Of a stretch of 64,000 bases of DNA, positions 56,678 through 64,000 are shown piece by piece; the first letter of the stretch is position 1, and each line of letters opens with the position of its first letter. Source of the DNA: Methanomicrobium mobile BP (GTDB lineage: Archaea; Halobacteriota; Methanomicrobia; Methanomicrobiales; Methanomicrobiaceae); contig NZ_JOMF01000004.1 of NCBI RefSeq assembly GCF_000711215.1, positions 248,001 through 312,000 of the forward strand. Direction: 5' to 3'. A program made the translations under genes and the position numbers. Under the pieces are notes generated by a model. It saw only the letters and a list, made by a program, of their open reading frames with translations, made no database searches and was not told the DNA's origin.

Positions 56678-57289
56678 ATGCATATGCGTTTGAACAGTGA
56701 AGAAGGCAGAGAAGAAGGTTTTACCGGACTTGAGGCGGCTATTGTCCTTATAGCGTTCGTAGTCGTAGCTTCGGTCTTCTCCTACGCCGTTCTGGGCGCA
56801 GGCTTTTACACCACTTCCAAGACGCAGGAGGTCATATATTCCGCCGTCGACAGCGCGGGCTCAACTCCGCAGCTTATGGGCAATGTCTACGGAATACGTG
56901 ATAATGACGGAAAGCACCTTCACGGCGTCCAATACTCGGTCGTTCTCGCTTCCGGAGGCAAATACATCGATTTCAGCACGCTTGACGTAACATGGAGCAC
57001 ACCGAACGCAGTTACTTCACTTGCGGCAAACGAGCCCCTAATAGTCAACGGACGCAACGATGTCGTCATAGGTCATTGGGGAATTGTCGGAATTAAGCCC
57101 GACAGTGCCGCAGGGGACGTTTTCCTTGAGCCCAACGAGATATTTACCATATACGTAAATCCCAACAGTTCGGATGAGGTCGCCGTCGGAGAAAGATTCA
57201 CCATCGAGATGAAATCTCCGAAATCCGGCGCATTCGCAATAACACGCACATGCCCCGATCAGCTCGACCCCATAACCGTGCTCAACTGA
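56678..57289 (+). CDS. Archaellin (archaeal flagellin)
   Basis: Filament subunit of the archaellum. The 203-residue preprotein has a class III signal REEG|FTGLEAAIVLIAFVVVAS: FlaK-type prepilin peptidase would cut after Gly14, leaving the hydrophobic assembly helix. The remainder is a beta-rich Flagellin domain with VDSAGSTPQLMGNVYGIRD and ERFTIEMKSPKSGAFAITRTCP. The motor operon (flaC-J) is not present here, so the archaellin gene is isolated. Only one N-X-S/T sequon, NSS near residue 166, was noticed by eye. An internal ATG at residue 3 is an alternative start. Confidence 0.92.
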   Translation: MHMRLNSEEGREEGFTGLEAAIVLIAFVVVASVFSYAVLGAGFYTTSKTQEVIYSAVDSAGSTPQLMGNVYGIRDNDGKHLHGVQYSVVLASGGKYIDFSTLDVTWSTPNAVTSLAANEPLIVNGRNDVVIGHWGIVGIKPDSAAGDVFLEPNEIFTIYVNPNSSDEVAVGERFTIEMKSPKSGAFAITRTCPDQLDPITVLN

Positions 57290-57440
57290 AATCATTTAAA
57301 AATCTATTTTTACGCTGTTATTTGCCATCCCCAATCCATATTCCTATTCATATCCGATTATCCTAACCCCATAAACGCAAGTATAATAACTACAGTCGCC
57401 ATAAAAGACTGTTAACGAAGAAAAAAAGGAGAGCAGAAAT

Positions 57441-57593
57441 ATGTGTTCAGGAGCAGGACCAATCGACGTTGAACTCGCCGAAAGACTGAAAGGCAGGAAA
57501 TACAAGTGCAAAAAATGCGGGGCAACCTTTGAAGCGGTGGGCAAACATCCCATGTGCCCCACATGCGAATCCGAAGACGTAGCCGAGGTCTGA
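57441..57593 (+). CDS. Small zinc-ribbon protein
   Basis: A 50-residue protein starting MCSGAGPIDVELAERL with a rubredoxin-like ribbon: Cys23-x2-Cys26 and Cys39-x2-Cys42, four cysteines for one zinc or iron. A purine-rich AAGGAGAG ribosome-binding site precedes the ATG. It lies 47 bp before the next gene on the same strand and may be co-transcribed with it. Function unknown; similar small ribbons occur in many methanogens. Confidence 0.78.
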   Translation: MCSGAGPIDVELAERLKGRKYKCKKCGATFEAVGKHPMCPTCESEDVAEV

Positions 57594-57640
57594 AAAGACC
57601 TCAAACGTCTGTTAGGACAAAATTACTTTTTTATCGATTC

Positions 57641-58159
57641 ATGACGGAATCGGAACTTTACCCGTTATACCGTGAATCGGATGCCGGAACCGACGGCGAC
57701 GATGCCGCATATCTGCTGATATCGTCAACGAAGTCGCCGGCATTCATACTCATAGGGCAGGTAAGCAGGCGCTTTGCGCTGTGCATAGAACTTCAGGAGA
57801 GGGAAATCTGTCAGACTCTCATGGAAGGTGACATGGTAGCCGTCTCCGCTCCCGAAGGCGGGGAACTCCGCCATGCCGCAATGCTCCTTGAGCTTGTGCG
57901 CAGTTACCGCCAGCCGCTCCTCGTCCTTCCCAAAGATCATGCCGGATCGAAGAGACTCTCCATGGTGGTCTCCGCCGGCAACGAAATTATCCCTAAATGC
58001 ACGATAATCCGCGGAACACATCCCGAGCAGAACGTCATCTGCTCCTCCGAAGAACTCTCGACACTGAGTTTTCATGCCTCAACCGACGGCGTGAAGGTCT
58101 CTTACCCGTCAAAAGAGATCTTCAAAGCCGAGATCATCAGATACTCGGACATATTCTGA
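57641..58159 (+). CDS. Conserved-looking protein of unknown function
   Basis: A 172-residue protein with an alpha/beta pattern (YLLISSTKSPAFILIG, RRFALCIELQEREIC, MVAVSAPEGGELRHAAMLLELV) and the segment RQPLLVLPKDHAGSKRL. No signal peptide, membrane segment or cysteine motif. I do not recognise the family. Start at the ATG 57641 is chosen because the frame upstream overlaps the zinc-ribbon gene. Codon use is like that of the neighbouring genes, so it is probably a real gene. Confidence 0.65.
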   Translation: MTESELYPLYRESDAGTDGDDAAYLLISSTKSPAFILIGQVSRRFALCIELQEREICQTLMEGDMVAVSAPEGGELRHAAMLLELVRSYRQPLLVLPKDHAGSKRLSMVVSAGNEIIPKCTIIRGTHPEQNVICSSEELSTLSFHASTDGVKVSYPSKEIFKAEIIRYSDIF

Positions 58160-58523
58160 AGACGCAACGGCATACACGGGTATCACGACATGTCCCATAT
58201 CACGTATGGAGAATATCGGACGGGAAATCGCAATATTACATGGCATTATACCGCATTATGCCACAATATACCGCATTATACAAAATTACGTCACATTACG
58301 CGAGATTATGGCATATTACGCCCTCACGATAACGGTACAAAAAACGCGGCAGTAAAAAAACGTCAATTTTTTCATTTTTAAGGAAATTTTTCTCATTTGT
58401 ATACAACATCATTCCGACAGTGAAAAAGAAGCCGAAATAATGACATTTTTACGCGCATAAAATGACAAACATTAATAGACTTCTTTTCAGATAATTTATG
58501 CATCGCCGTGAGAGGAGGGTTGG
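58160..58523. other. 364-bp region upstream of the ATP synthase operon
   Basis: The first part (about 58195-58325) holds loose repeats of a CATTAYRCCRCA-like phrase. A T-rich tract at 58368-58400 may terminate the upstream transcript. The promoter is likely GCGCATAAAATG near 58454-58465, giving a leader of about 35-45 bases ending in a strong GAGAGGAGGG ribosome-binding site just before ahaH. No gene seen. Confidence 0.55.
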
Positions 58524-58847
58524 ATGAAAACTGAGGTTCTCAAGAGCATCAAAGATTCAGAAGAAGAGTACAAAAAACTGATCAGCAATGCGCAGGAAGA
58601 CAAAAAGCGAACAATCGCAAATGCCGAAGCGGAAGCTGAAAATCTGATTGAAAAAGCACAAAAAGATGCTGCAGAGTACAAGAACAAGCGTATCGCAGAC
58701 GCACAATCCGATGCAAAATCAAAATCTGCACAGATTGTAAAGGACGGCTCGTCGATGGCTGAGGCCAAAAGACAGAAAGCAGCTGCTAACCTTGACAAAG
58801 CAGTAAACCTGCTTGTAGAACAGTTCAAGGTGAAGCTAAATGTTTAA
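58524..58847 (+). CDS. ahaH: A-type ATP synthase subunit H
   Basis: Peripheral-stalk coiled-coil protein pairing with subunit E. The 107-residue protein is nearly all charged helix with Ala/Lys/Glu heptads (ANAEAEAENLIEKAQKDAAE). First gene of the operon; a strong ribosome-binding site precedes it. Overlaps the next gene by 8 bases, implying translational coupling. Confidence 0.92.
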   Translation: MKTEVLKSIKDSEEEYKKLISNAQEDKKRTIANAEAEAENLIEKAQKDAAEYKNKRIADAQSDAKSKSAQIVKDGSSMAEAKRQKAAANLDKAVNLLVEQFKVKLNV

Positions 58848-60813
58848 AGTCCAGAGGATGAGCAAACTGCTCATCGCCGCGTCCAAAGATCAGCTTGACC
58901 CGATTGTACGTGAGTTGTACCGCTACAATATCTTCCATATCGAAGATTTTGTCGAACAGGACGCCGAAGGCTATGAAGGGTTCAGGATTGGCAAGCCAAT
59001 GCCCAACGCATCAAAGACTTCCGGAGATCTGTTAAGGATACGTTCCATTGAAAACATCCTCGGCGCAAACGCCGACAATGCGGACAGAGGAACGCTTCAG
59101 AAAGCAGACGCTCTCCACAAGAGTATCGGAGATTCTCTCCCCGAGATCGAAAAGGAAGTCAATTCTCTTGTAGCAAAGAGAAACGATCTCGAATCGAAGG
59201 TTCGGGACTGCGATCAGAAGCTTGCGGACCTTGAAGCGTTCAGGGCATTTCCGTTTGACCTTTCATTGTTATCAGGCTATGAAGGTTTTGCCGCAATTGC
59301 AGGACATATCCCCGCGGATGTTGAACTGCCTTTCGACTGTGAAAAGTTCTTCACGAAAGAAAGCGAAGGCAATCTCTTAGTTGCTGTCATCCCGAGATCG
59401 AAAGTCGGCGAAGCGGAGACATTCCTTTCGGAGAAGGGATTCGTATCCGTCGCCATACCCAAAGAGACCGGTGAGGCAAAAGCAAGGATTGAAGGGTACA
59501 CTCATGAGAAAAACAGTCTCAGCGATGAGATTGCAAAAATTAACGAGCAGATTGCTCAACTGAATGCAAAACACGCATCATTCATAGTGGCGTGCGATGA
59601 ACTGCTCACGGCAGATGTGGAGCGTGCGGAAGTACCGCTCAGGTTCGCCACTACAGAACAGACCTTTGTAGCCGAAGGATGGGTTCCGTCCGACAAGGTG
59701 CAGAGTCTGACGGCTGACTTGGAGAGAGTTACCGGCGGCAAAGTCTCGGTAACCGAAGAGGAAGTCGATTACGAGAAAGAATCGGTGCCTATCGAATACG
59801 ACAATCCCGACTTCTCAAAGCCGACCGAGGCTTTGATGGATATCTATTCTAGGCCGCAGTACAACGAATTCGATCCGACACTTCTTGTGTCGATAGTCTT
59901 CCCGTTATTCTTCGGATTTATCCTCGGAGATATAGCATACGGTCTTGTACTGTTACTGTTAAGTATCGGTCTGCGCGGCATGGTCAAAGACAGCATCGCA
60001 GGCAACCAGTTACTGGACGTTCTCAGAAACGCAAGTCTGACCAGTATATTCTTCGGAGTTTTATACAGCGAATTCCTCGGATTTGCATGTCCGTGGGAGC
60101 CGTTTATCATGAGCCGTCACTTCAGCATAGGCGTTGAAGGCGGACACGGTCCCGAAGCAATTATTCTCCTGATTGTAACCGCATGGATAGGTATCCTGCA
60201 CGTGACACTCGGCAGAATACTTCACATAAGAAACCTGTATGTCCAGCTCCCGAAAGGCGAGCACAGGAGCAAACTTGTCTTTGCCCAGTTCGGCTGGATT
60301 ATAGTTATGTGGGGAGTACTGCTTCTTATCTGGACGATAGCGGCAATTCCGCTGATGCCGGATCTTACGGCGGCTCCGCAGGTCGCAAACTTCAATGCGT
60401 TCCTTGTATTGGGTGCATTGATGATTGTTATCGGAATTATCGGTATCGGACGCGAATCCGCACTGGAACTCATGGAACTGCCCACAAACATCGTAAGTCA
60501 TGTGCTCTCATACACACGTCTTGCGGCTGTGGGTCTTTCATCGGTCGCAATCGCGGCTGTCGTCAACTATATCTCAATCAAAATGATGATTGAACCCGGT
60601 ATGGCTGACCTGAACGTGGTCGGAATCGTTATGATCGTCGCGGGTCTGGTAATATTCCTGCTCGGACATGTGCTCAACACGGCTCTGGGTCTCCTCGGAG
60701 GCGGTCTGCATTCCATTCGTCTGCATTACGTCGAGTTCTTCACCAAATTCTATCAGGGCGGAGGCAAGAAGTACATGCCGTTCGGAAAGATTCGCAAGTT
60801 CACCGAAGAGTAA
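58840..60813 (+). CDS. ahaI: A-type ATP synthase subunit I
   Basis: Membrane stator subunit that forms the ion half-channels (the a-subunit equivalent). The 657-residue protein has a cytoplasmic coiled-coil half (1-350) and a C-terminal half with about seven membrane segments, including the channel helix with the essential Arg in LSYTRLAAVGLSSVAIA. GxxLHxxRLHYVEFFTKF-like LGGGLHSIRLHYVEFF near the end is the family signature. Overlaps ahaH by 8 bases. Confidence 0.95.
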   Translation: MFKVQRMSKLLIAASKDQLDPIVRELYRYNIFHIEDFVEQDAEGYEGFRIGKPMPNASKTSGDLLRIRSIENILGANADNADRGTLQKADALHKSIGDSLPEIEKEVNSLVAKRNDLESKVRDCDQKLADLEAFRAFPFDLSLLSGYEGFAAIAGHIPADVELPFDCEKFFTKESEGNLLVAVIPRSKVGEAETFLSEKGFVSVAIPKETGEAKARIEGYTHEKNSLSDEIAKINEQIAQLNAKHASFIVACDELLTADVERAEVPLRFATTEQTFVAEGWVPSDKVQSLTADLERVTGGKVSVTEEEVDYEKESVPIEYDNPDFSKPTEALMDIYSRPQYNEFDPTLLVSIVFPLFFGFILGDIAYGLVLLLLSIGLRGMVKDSIAGNQLLDVLRNASLTSIFFGVLYSEFLGFACPWEPFIMSRHFSIGVEGGHGPEAIILLIVTAWIGILHVTLGRILHIRNLYVQLPKGEHRSKLVFAQFGWIIVMWGVLLLIWTIAAIPLMPDLTAAPQVANFNAFLVLGALMIVIGIIGIGRESALELMELPTNIVSHVLSYTRLAAVGLSSVAIAAVVNYISIKMMIEPGMADLNVVGIVMIVAGLVIFLLGHVLNTALGLLGGGLHSIRLHYVEFFTKFYQGGGKKYMPFGKIRKFTEE

Positions 60814-60851
60814 TTCAGGTTGGATAAGCACGTAACGAAGCGTAAACAACT

Positions 60852-60919
60852 GACAAACAGACAGAACAAAAACAAACCAAACAAGCAAACCCAACAAACA
60901 AAAACCGAAAAACAAAGAA
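60852..60919 (+). promoter_or_regulatory. T-free A/C-rich leader before ahaK
   Basis: Sixty-eight consecutive bases contain no T and only six G, so this part of the transcript cannot fold into stable stems by itself. It lies in the 159-bp gap between ahaI and ahaK, the only large gap inside the operon. Probably an unstructured element that keeps the proteolipid ribosome-binding site open. Inference. Confidence 0.5.
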
Positions 60920-60972
60920 TAATCTGAAAAGATAAAAAAGGTTAGAAAACTCAGAAAAACGAGGTATTAATC

Positions 60973-61224
60973 ATGGCAGTAGAAACAATGACAATTGAAG
61001 TAGCACAGGCATCCGCAGTCGGATTCAAAGCAATCGGTGCAGGTCTCGCAGTAGGTCTTGCAGGTATGGGTACAGGTCTCGCACAGCTCGGTATCGGCGG
61101 TGCGGCAGTAGGCGCAACGGCAGAGAACAAAGAGATGTTCGGTCTTGCACTTCTCTTCACGGTTATTCCGGAGACAGTCGTTATCTTCGGTCTTGTAGTT
61201 GCACTTCTCCTTCTCTTCACATAA
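60973..61224 (+). CDS. ahaK: A-type ATP synthase subunit K (proteolipid)
   Basis: Rotor-ring subunit with one hairpin of two membrane helices; 83 residues, so not duplicated. Helix 1 is GFKAIGAGLAVGLAGMGTGLAQLG and helix 2 ends IPETVVIFGLVVALLLLF. The ion-binding Glu is Glu67; Gln38 in helix 1 and Thr68 next to Glu67 resemble the ligand set of Na+-binding rings, but Phe72 replaces the usual Tyr. Preceded by the A/C-rich leader and a GAGGT site. Confidence 0.94.
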   Translation: MAVETMTIEVAQASAVGFKAIGAGLAVGLAGMGTGLAQLGIGGAAVGATAENKEMFGLALLFTVIPETVVIFGLVVALLLLFT

Positions 61225-61254
61225 AATTAAAAGGAATATCGGGAGTATTTGACA

Positions 61255-61833
61255 ATGGCATTAGATGCTGTAGTCGGTGAAATAAGGAACAAGGGTCTCA
61301 ACGAGGCAGCGGCTATCAACGCGGAAGCGAAAGCGGAGGCTGACAAGATATTGGCTGATGCAAACGCCAAAGCGGCGGCAATCAAATCCGCAGCGGAAGA
61401 AGAGGTCAAGCGTACGGTCGCACAGATTGACGCACGCGAAGTTGCGGCGGCAAACCTTGCCGTCAAGCGCGAAGTCCTCAACGCCGAGAAAGACCTTCTT
61501 GACAAGGTCTACACCGCGACGATTGACGCAATCAACGCTCTCCCCGACGATTTCCACAAGAAAGCAGTCAGAGAGCTTTGTAAAGCGGCAGCCAAGGAGA
61601 TAAGCGAGGGCGTATTCTACTGCAATGCACGCGATGCACCTGCAGTCGAAGCGGCGATTTCCGAGCTTAAGACTCTGTCCAAGTTTACACTGGCAGGAAC
61701 AAAAGAGATCTCAGGTGGCGTCATTGCCGAGAGCAAAGACGGGCAGCTTCAGCTGGACTTCAGCTACGGCGCTTATCTTTCAGACGTCTGGGAAACCGGA
61801 CTCAAAGACGCATCCGAGGCTTTATTCAAGTAA
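61255..61833 (+). CDS. ahaE: A-type ATP synthase subunit E
   Basis: Peripheral-stalk subunit, 192 residues from the ATG at 61255 (MALDAVVGEIR); an in-frame TTG lies two codons earlier. The N-terminal half is a long Ala/Glu/Lys helix (EAKAEADKILADANAKAAAIKSAAEEEV), the C-terminal half a globular domain ending in AYLSDVWETGLKDASEALF. Sits 30 bp after ahaK. Confidence 0.93.
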   Translation: MALDAVVGEIRNKGLNEAAAINAEAKAEADKILADANAKAAAIKSAAEEEVKRTVAQIDAREVAAANLAVKREVLNAEKDLLDKVYTATIDAINALPDDFHKKAVRELCKAAAKEISEGVFYCNARDAPAVEAAISELKTLSKFTLAGTKEISGGVIAESKDGQLQLDFSYGAYLSDVWETGLKDASEALFK

Positions 61834-61845
61834 GGAGGGAGAAAG

Positions 61846-62904
61846 ATGGCTGCAGTAAATACTACAGGCCCGGCTCCCTACATATACGCCTGCACACGTA
61901 TGCGTGTCCGCAAGGCCGCACTTCTTCCCCGCGAAGAATATATGCGTATGCTGAATATGGAGCTTCCCGAGATTACCCGTTTCATCGAAGAAACAAGGTA
62001 TAAGGCAGAGATTGATGAGCTTGCCTCATCGTTCTCCGGAGTCGACCTTATGGAGAATGCACTTTCGTGGAATCTTGCAAAGGATTACCAGAAGGTTCTC
62101 GAACTGGTCCCGGGGCATCTCAAGCACTTTACCAAAGCGTATCTTCTGAAGTGGGATATCAGGAATGTGCTTACACTTCTCAGAGCCAAGATACAGGGAG
62201 CTTCCGTAGGCAAGATCAAAGAAATTCAGATACCCGCCGGCAGTCTCAACAGGACGGTGCTGGACAGACTGGACTCCGAAGATTCGACCGACAGAATCCT
62301 CGACGGCTTAAAGGGACACATGTTATACGGTGTCTTCGAGCGCGAGATGTCTGCCGCGGTTGAATCGGGTTCTTTCGCACGCATGGAAAACGAGCTCTAC
62401 AAGGCATACTACTCAATCCTCTTAAAAGAGGCAAAGAGCGGTGTGAAAGGCGGAGCGGCTTTCCTCAAATATGTCAGGCTTGACATAGACACGAAGAACC
62501 TTGAGACCGTTTTCCGCGTAAAAGGCGAGAGCGACGGTGAAAAGATTCGCGAACTCATGATTGAGGGCGGAACCTTTACACTCGACGAGCTTGTCCGTTT
62601 TGCGGGTTCCGACTCTCTCGACGAGATGATCGAGACAATCAGGAAGAAACTCAATACGGAGGCTTTCGACTCCGCATTCGAGGCGGTCAAAGAGGCAAAG
62701 TCGTCACAGGGCGTAGAAATCGGTCTGATTAAGGCCAAACTTACCGAGATGGACAGAATATCAAAACTCTATCCGATGTCGGTTGCCCCCGTGATTGCGT
62801 ATCTGGAATTAAAGAGCTACGAGGTTTCAAACCTTCGTGCACTTGCACGCGGAAAGGAATCGAACCTTCCCTCCGAGAGCATAGAGGCTTGTATGGTGGT
62901 GTGA
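61846..62904 (+). CDS. ahaC: A-type ATP synthase subunit C
   Basis: Central funnel-shaped socket that links the rotor ring to the shaft (the V-ATPase d-subunit equivalent). The 352-residue protein shows the family's three similar helical repeats with [19 protein letters not shown]-like [15 protein letters not shown] at the start and [20 protein letters not shown] at the end. A GGAGGGAG ribosome-binding site is just upstream. Confidence 0.94.
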   Translation: MAAVNTTGPAPYIYACTRMRVRKAALLPREEYMRMLNMELPEITRFIEETRYKAEIDELASSFSGVDLMENALSWNLAKDYQKVLELVPGHLKHFTKAYLLKWDIRNVLTLLRAKIQGASVGKIKEIQIPAGSLNRTVLDRLDSEDSTDRILDGLKGHMLYGVFEREMSAAVESGSFARMENELYKAYYSILLKEAKSGVKGGAAFLKYVRLDIDTKNLETVFRVKGESDGEKIRELMIEGGTFTLDELVRFAGSDSLDEMIETIRKKLNTEAFDSAFEAVKEAKSSQGVEIGLIKAKLTEMDRISKLYPMSVAPVIAYLELKSYEVSNLRALARGKESNLPSESIEACMVV

Positions 62905-62905
62905 T

Positions 62906-63208
62906 ATGGAGATAGCAGTAGTCGGAAACAGTGAGTTCATACTTGGCTTCCGCCTTGCCGGAATCCAGAAGACCTATGCCGCCGACAGTGACGAGTCACT
63001 TGTCGAGCAGGTCAACAGGGCAATGGGCGACAAGGACGTCGGCATTATAGTACTCAAAGGTGAAGATATGCAAAAACTCCCCTTCAGGCTTCGCACCGCG
63101 CTTTCGGAGTCTGTAAAGCCGACTGTCATCGCCATAGGCGGCGAGACGGGCGGACTTTCAATGAGAGAGAGAATTAAGAGATCAGTGGGTGTTGATCTGT
63201 GGAAGTAA
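62906..63208 (+). CDS. ahaF: A-type ATP synthase subunit F
   Basis: Regulatory shaft subunit of 100 residues with a Rossmann-like fold: [19 protein letters not shown] at the N-terminus, IIVLKGEDM in the middle, and the C-terminal helix [14 protein letters not shown]. Starts one base after the stop of ahaC and overlaps ahaA by 10 bases. Confidence 0.94.
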   Translation: MEIAVVGNSEFILGFRLAGIQKTYAADSDESLVEQVNRAMGDKDVGIIVLKGEDMQKLPFRLRTALSESVKPTVIAIGGETGGLSMRERIKRSVGVDLWK

Positions 63209-64000
63209 AATCAAAGACAAAAGGAATTCTAAAAAGGATCTCCGGACCGGTCGTTACGGCTGTCAACTTCGACGCACACATGTATGATGTGGTCAGGGTT
63301 GGCAATGAACAGCTCATGGGTGAGGTCATCAAGATCGATGGCGACAAAGTTATCATCCAGGTTTACGAATCGACCGACGGTGTCCGCCCAGGCGAACCGG
63401 TAGAGAACACCGGACTTCCTCTGGCAGTTGAGCTTGGACCGGGTCTCCTGACAAGTATCTACGACGGTATTCAGAGACCTCTGGAAGTGCTCATGGAAAA
63501 GATGGGCAGTTTCATCGAACGCGGTGTTAACGCACCGGGTCTTGACCATGAAAAGAAGTGGGACTTTAAGCCCGTAATGAAGAAAGGCGACGAGGCAGCT
63601 CCGGGTGCCATCATAGGCGAGGTTCAGGAGACAAACATCGTAACCAAGATCATGGTGCCGCCGAACTTCAAGGGCGGAAAGATCACCGAGATCAAGAAGG
63701 GATCGTTCACGGTCGACGATATTGTCTGTAAACTCGATTCCGGCGAAGAGATCTGCATGATGCAGAAATGGCCGGTACGTGTCCCCAGACCCGTTATCGA
63801 GAAGAAGAACCCGGACGTTCCGTTACTTACGGGTCTTCGTATCCTCGACGGTCTCTTCCCCGTTGCAAAAGGCGGAACGGCGGCAATTCCTGGTCCGTTC
63901 GGTTCCGGAAAGACGGTTACCCAGCAGTCGCTTGCAAAGTGGTCCGATGCCGAGATTGTAGTCTATATCGGATGCGGTGAGCGCGGCAACGAGATGACCG
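63199..64000 (+). CDS. ahaA: A-type ATP synthase catalytic subunit A (partial)
   Basis: The 5' part, about 267 codons, of the ATP-hydrolysing/synthesising subunit; the gene runs off the window. It starts at GTG 63199 inside the end of ahaF and shows the N-terminal beta-barrel ([12 protein letters not shown]), the non-homologous insert region of A subunits, and the catalytic P-loop GPFGSGKT at residues 232-239. Subunits B, D and G would be expected downstream. Confidence 0.95.
   Translation, partial: MEVKSKTKGILKRISGPVVTAVNFDAHMYDVVRVGNEQLMGEVIKIDGDKVIIQVYESTDGVRPGEPVENTGLPLAVELGPGLLTSIYDGIQRPLEVLMEKMGSFIERGVNAPGLDHEKKWDFKPVMKKGDEAAPGAIIGEVQETNIVTKIMVPPNFKGGKITEIKKGSFTVDDIVCKLDSGEEICMMQKWPVRVPRPVIEKKNPDVPLLTGLRILDGLFPVAKGGTAAIPGPFGSGKTVTQQSLAKWSDAEIVVYIGCGERGNEMT

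Overview
The window is archaeal and almost certainly from a methanogen, most likely a member of the Methanomicrobiales or a close relative. The evidence is a DP2 family-D polymerase, archaeal LonB, two thermosome subunits, aIF2-gamma, Rpo7/Spt4, KEOPS Kae1-Bud32, archaeal ribosomal proteins L40e/S24e/S27ae, TiaS, GTP-dependent dephospho-CoA kinase, the YcaO enzyme that thioamidates McrA, methanogenesis marker protein 12, a CofE-family protein, AglB and an A-type ATP synthase operon. The order-level placement is inference from gene content; no 16S gene is present. Base composition is near balanced in genes and AT-rich between them.

Layout. 0-10.7 kb: polC (DP2), thymidylate synthase, a HEAT-repeat protein, acylphosphatase, a stand-alone Cas1-like protein without CRISPR, a solute-binding lipoprotein and LonB. 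10.7-16.8 kb: prs, nob1, gfcR, a thermosome subunit without GGM tail, tRNA-Ser, an orphan adenine methylase and an iron-sulfur flavoprotein. 16.8-24.2 kb: apgM, a galE-like epimerase, thiM-thiE, a MATE exporter and a CofE-like ligase. 24.4-28 kb: three related small lipoprotein genes, tRNA-Val, an MFS exporter and tRNA-Gly. 28-33.3 kb: HtpX, a phosphothreonine-lyase-like protein, L40e, RdgB, a second MATE exporter and a 34-residue Lys/Cys-rich peptide gene. 33.4-38.9 kb: a classic archaeal information-processing cluster on the minus strand (aif2g, PIN nuclease, rpo7, spt4, dephospho-CoA kinase, S24e, S27ae, kae1-bud32). 39-41.7 kb: NikR, DUF2098 and the McrA-thioamidating YcaO. 41.8-48.7 kb: protein N-glycosylation (AglB, acetyltransferase, aminotransferase, oxidoreductase, glycosyltransferase). 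48.7-58.2 kb: TiaS, an HTH regulator, the GGM-tailed thermosome subunit, a lipoprotein, marker protein 12, an AAA/DUF4143 ATPase behind a 33-bp tandem repeat, a lone archaellin, a small zinc-ribbon protein and an unrecognised protein. 58.5 kb to the end: A-type ATP synthase genes H-I-K-E-C-F-A, with A cut by the window edge.

The most unusual items are: the Cas1 homologue, whose expected catalytic Glu and His are Gln163 and Arg228 while the Asp pair is kept; the two exact-length 33-bp repeats in front of the DUF4143 ATPase; the (HxNx)6 tail on ThiE; a 68-base T-free leader before the ATP synthase proteolipid gene; a matched promoter block before both thermosome genes; and several different short tandem repeats in the spaces between genes. 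Many starts are inferred from TATA boxes and ribosome-binding sites and are uncertain by a few codons.
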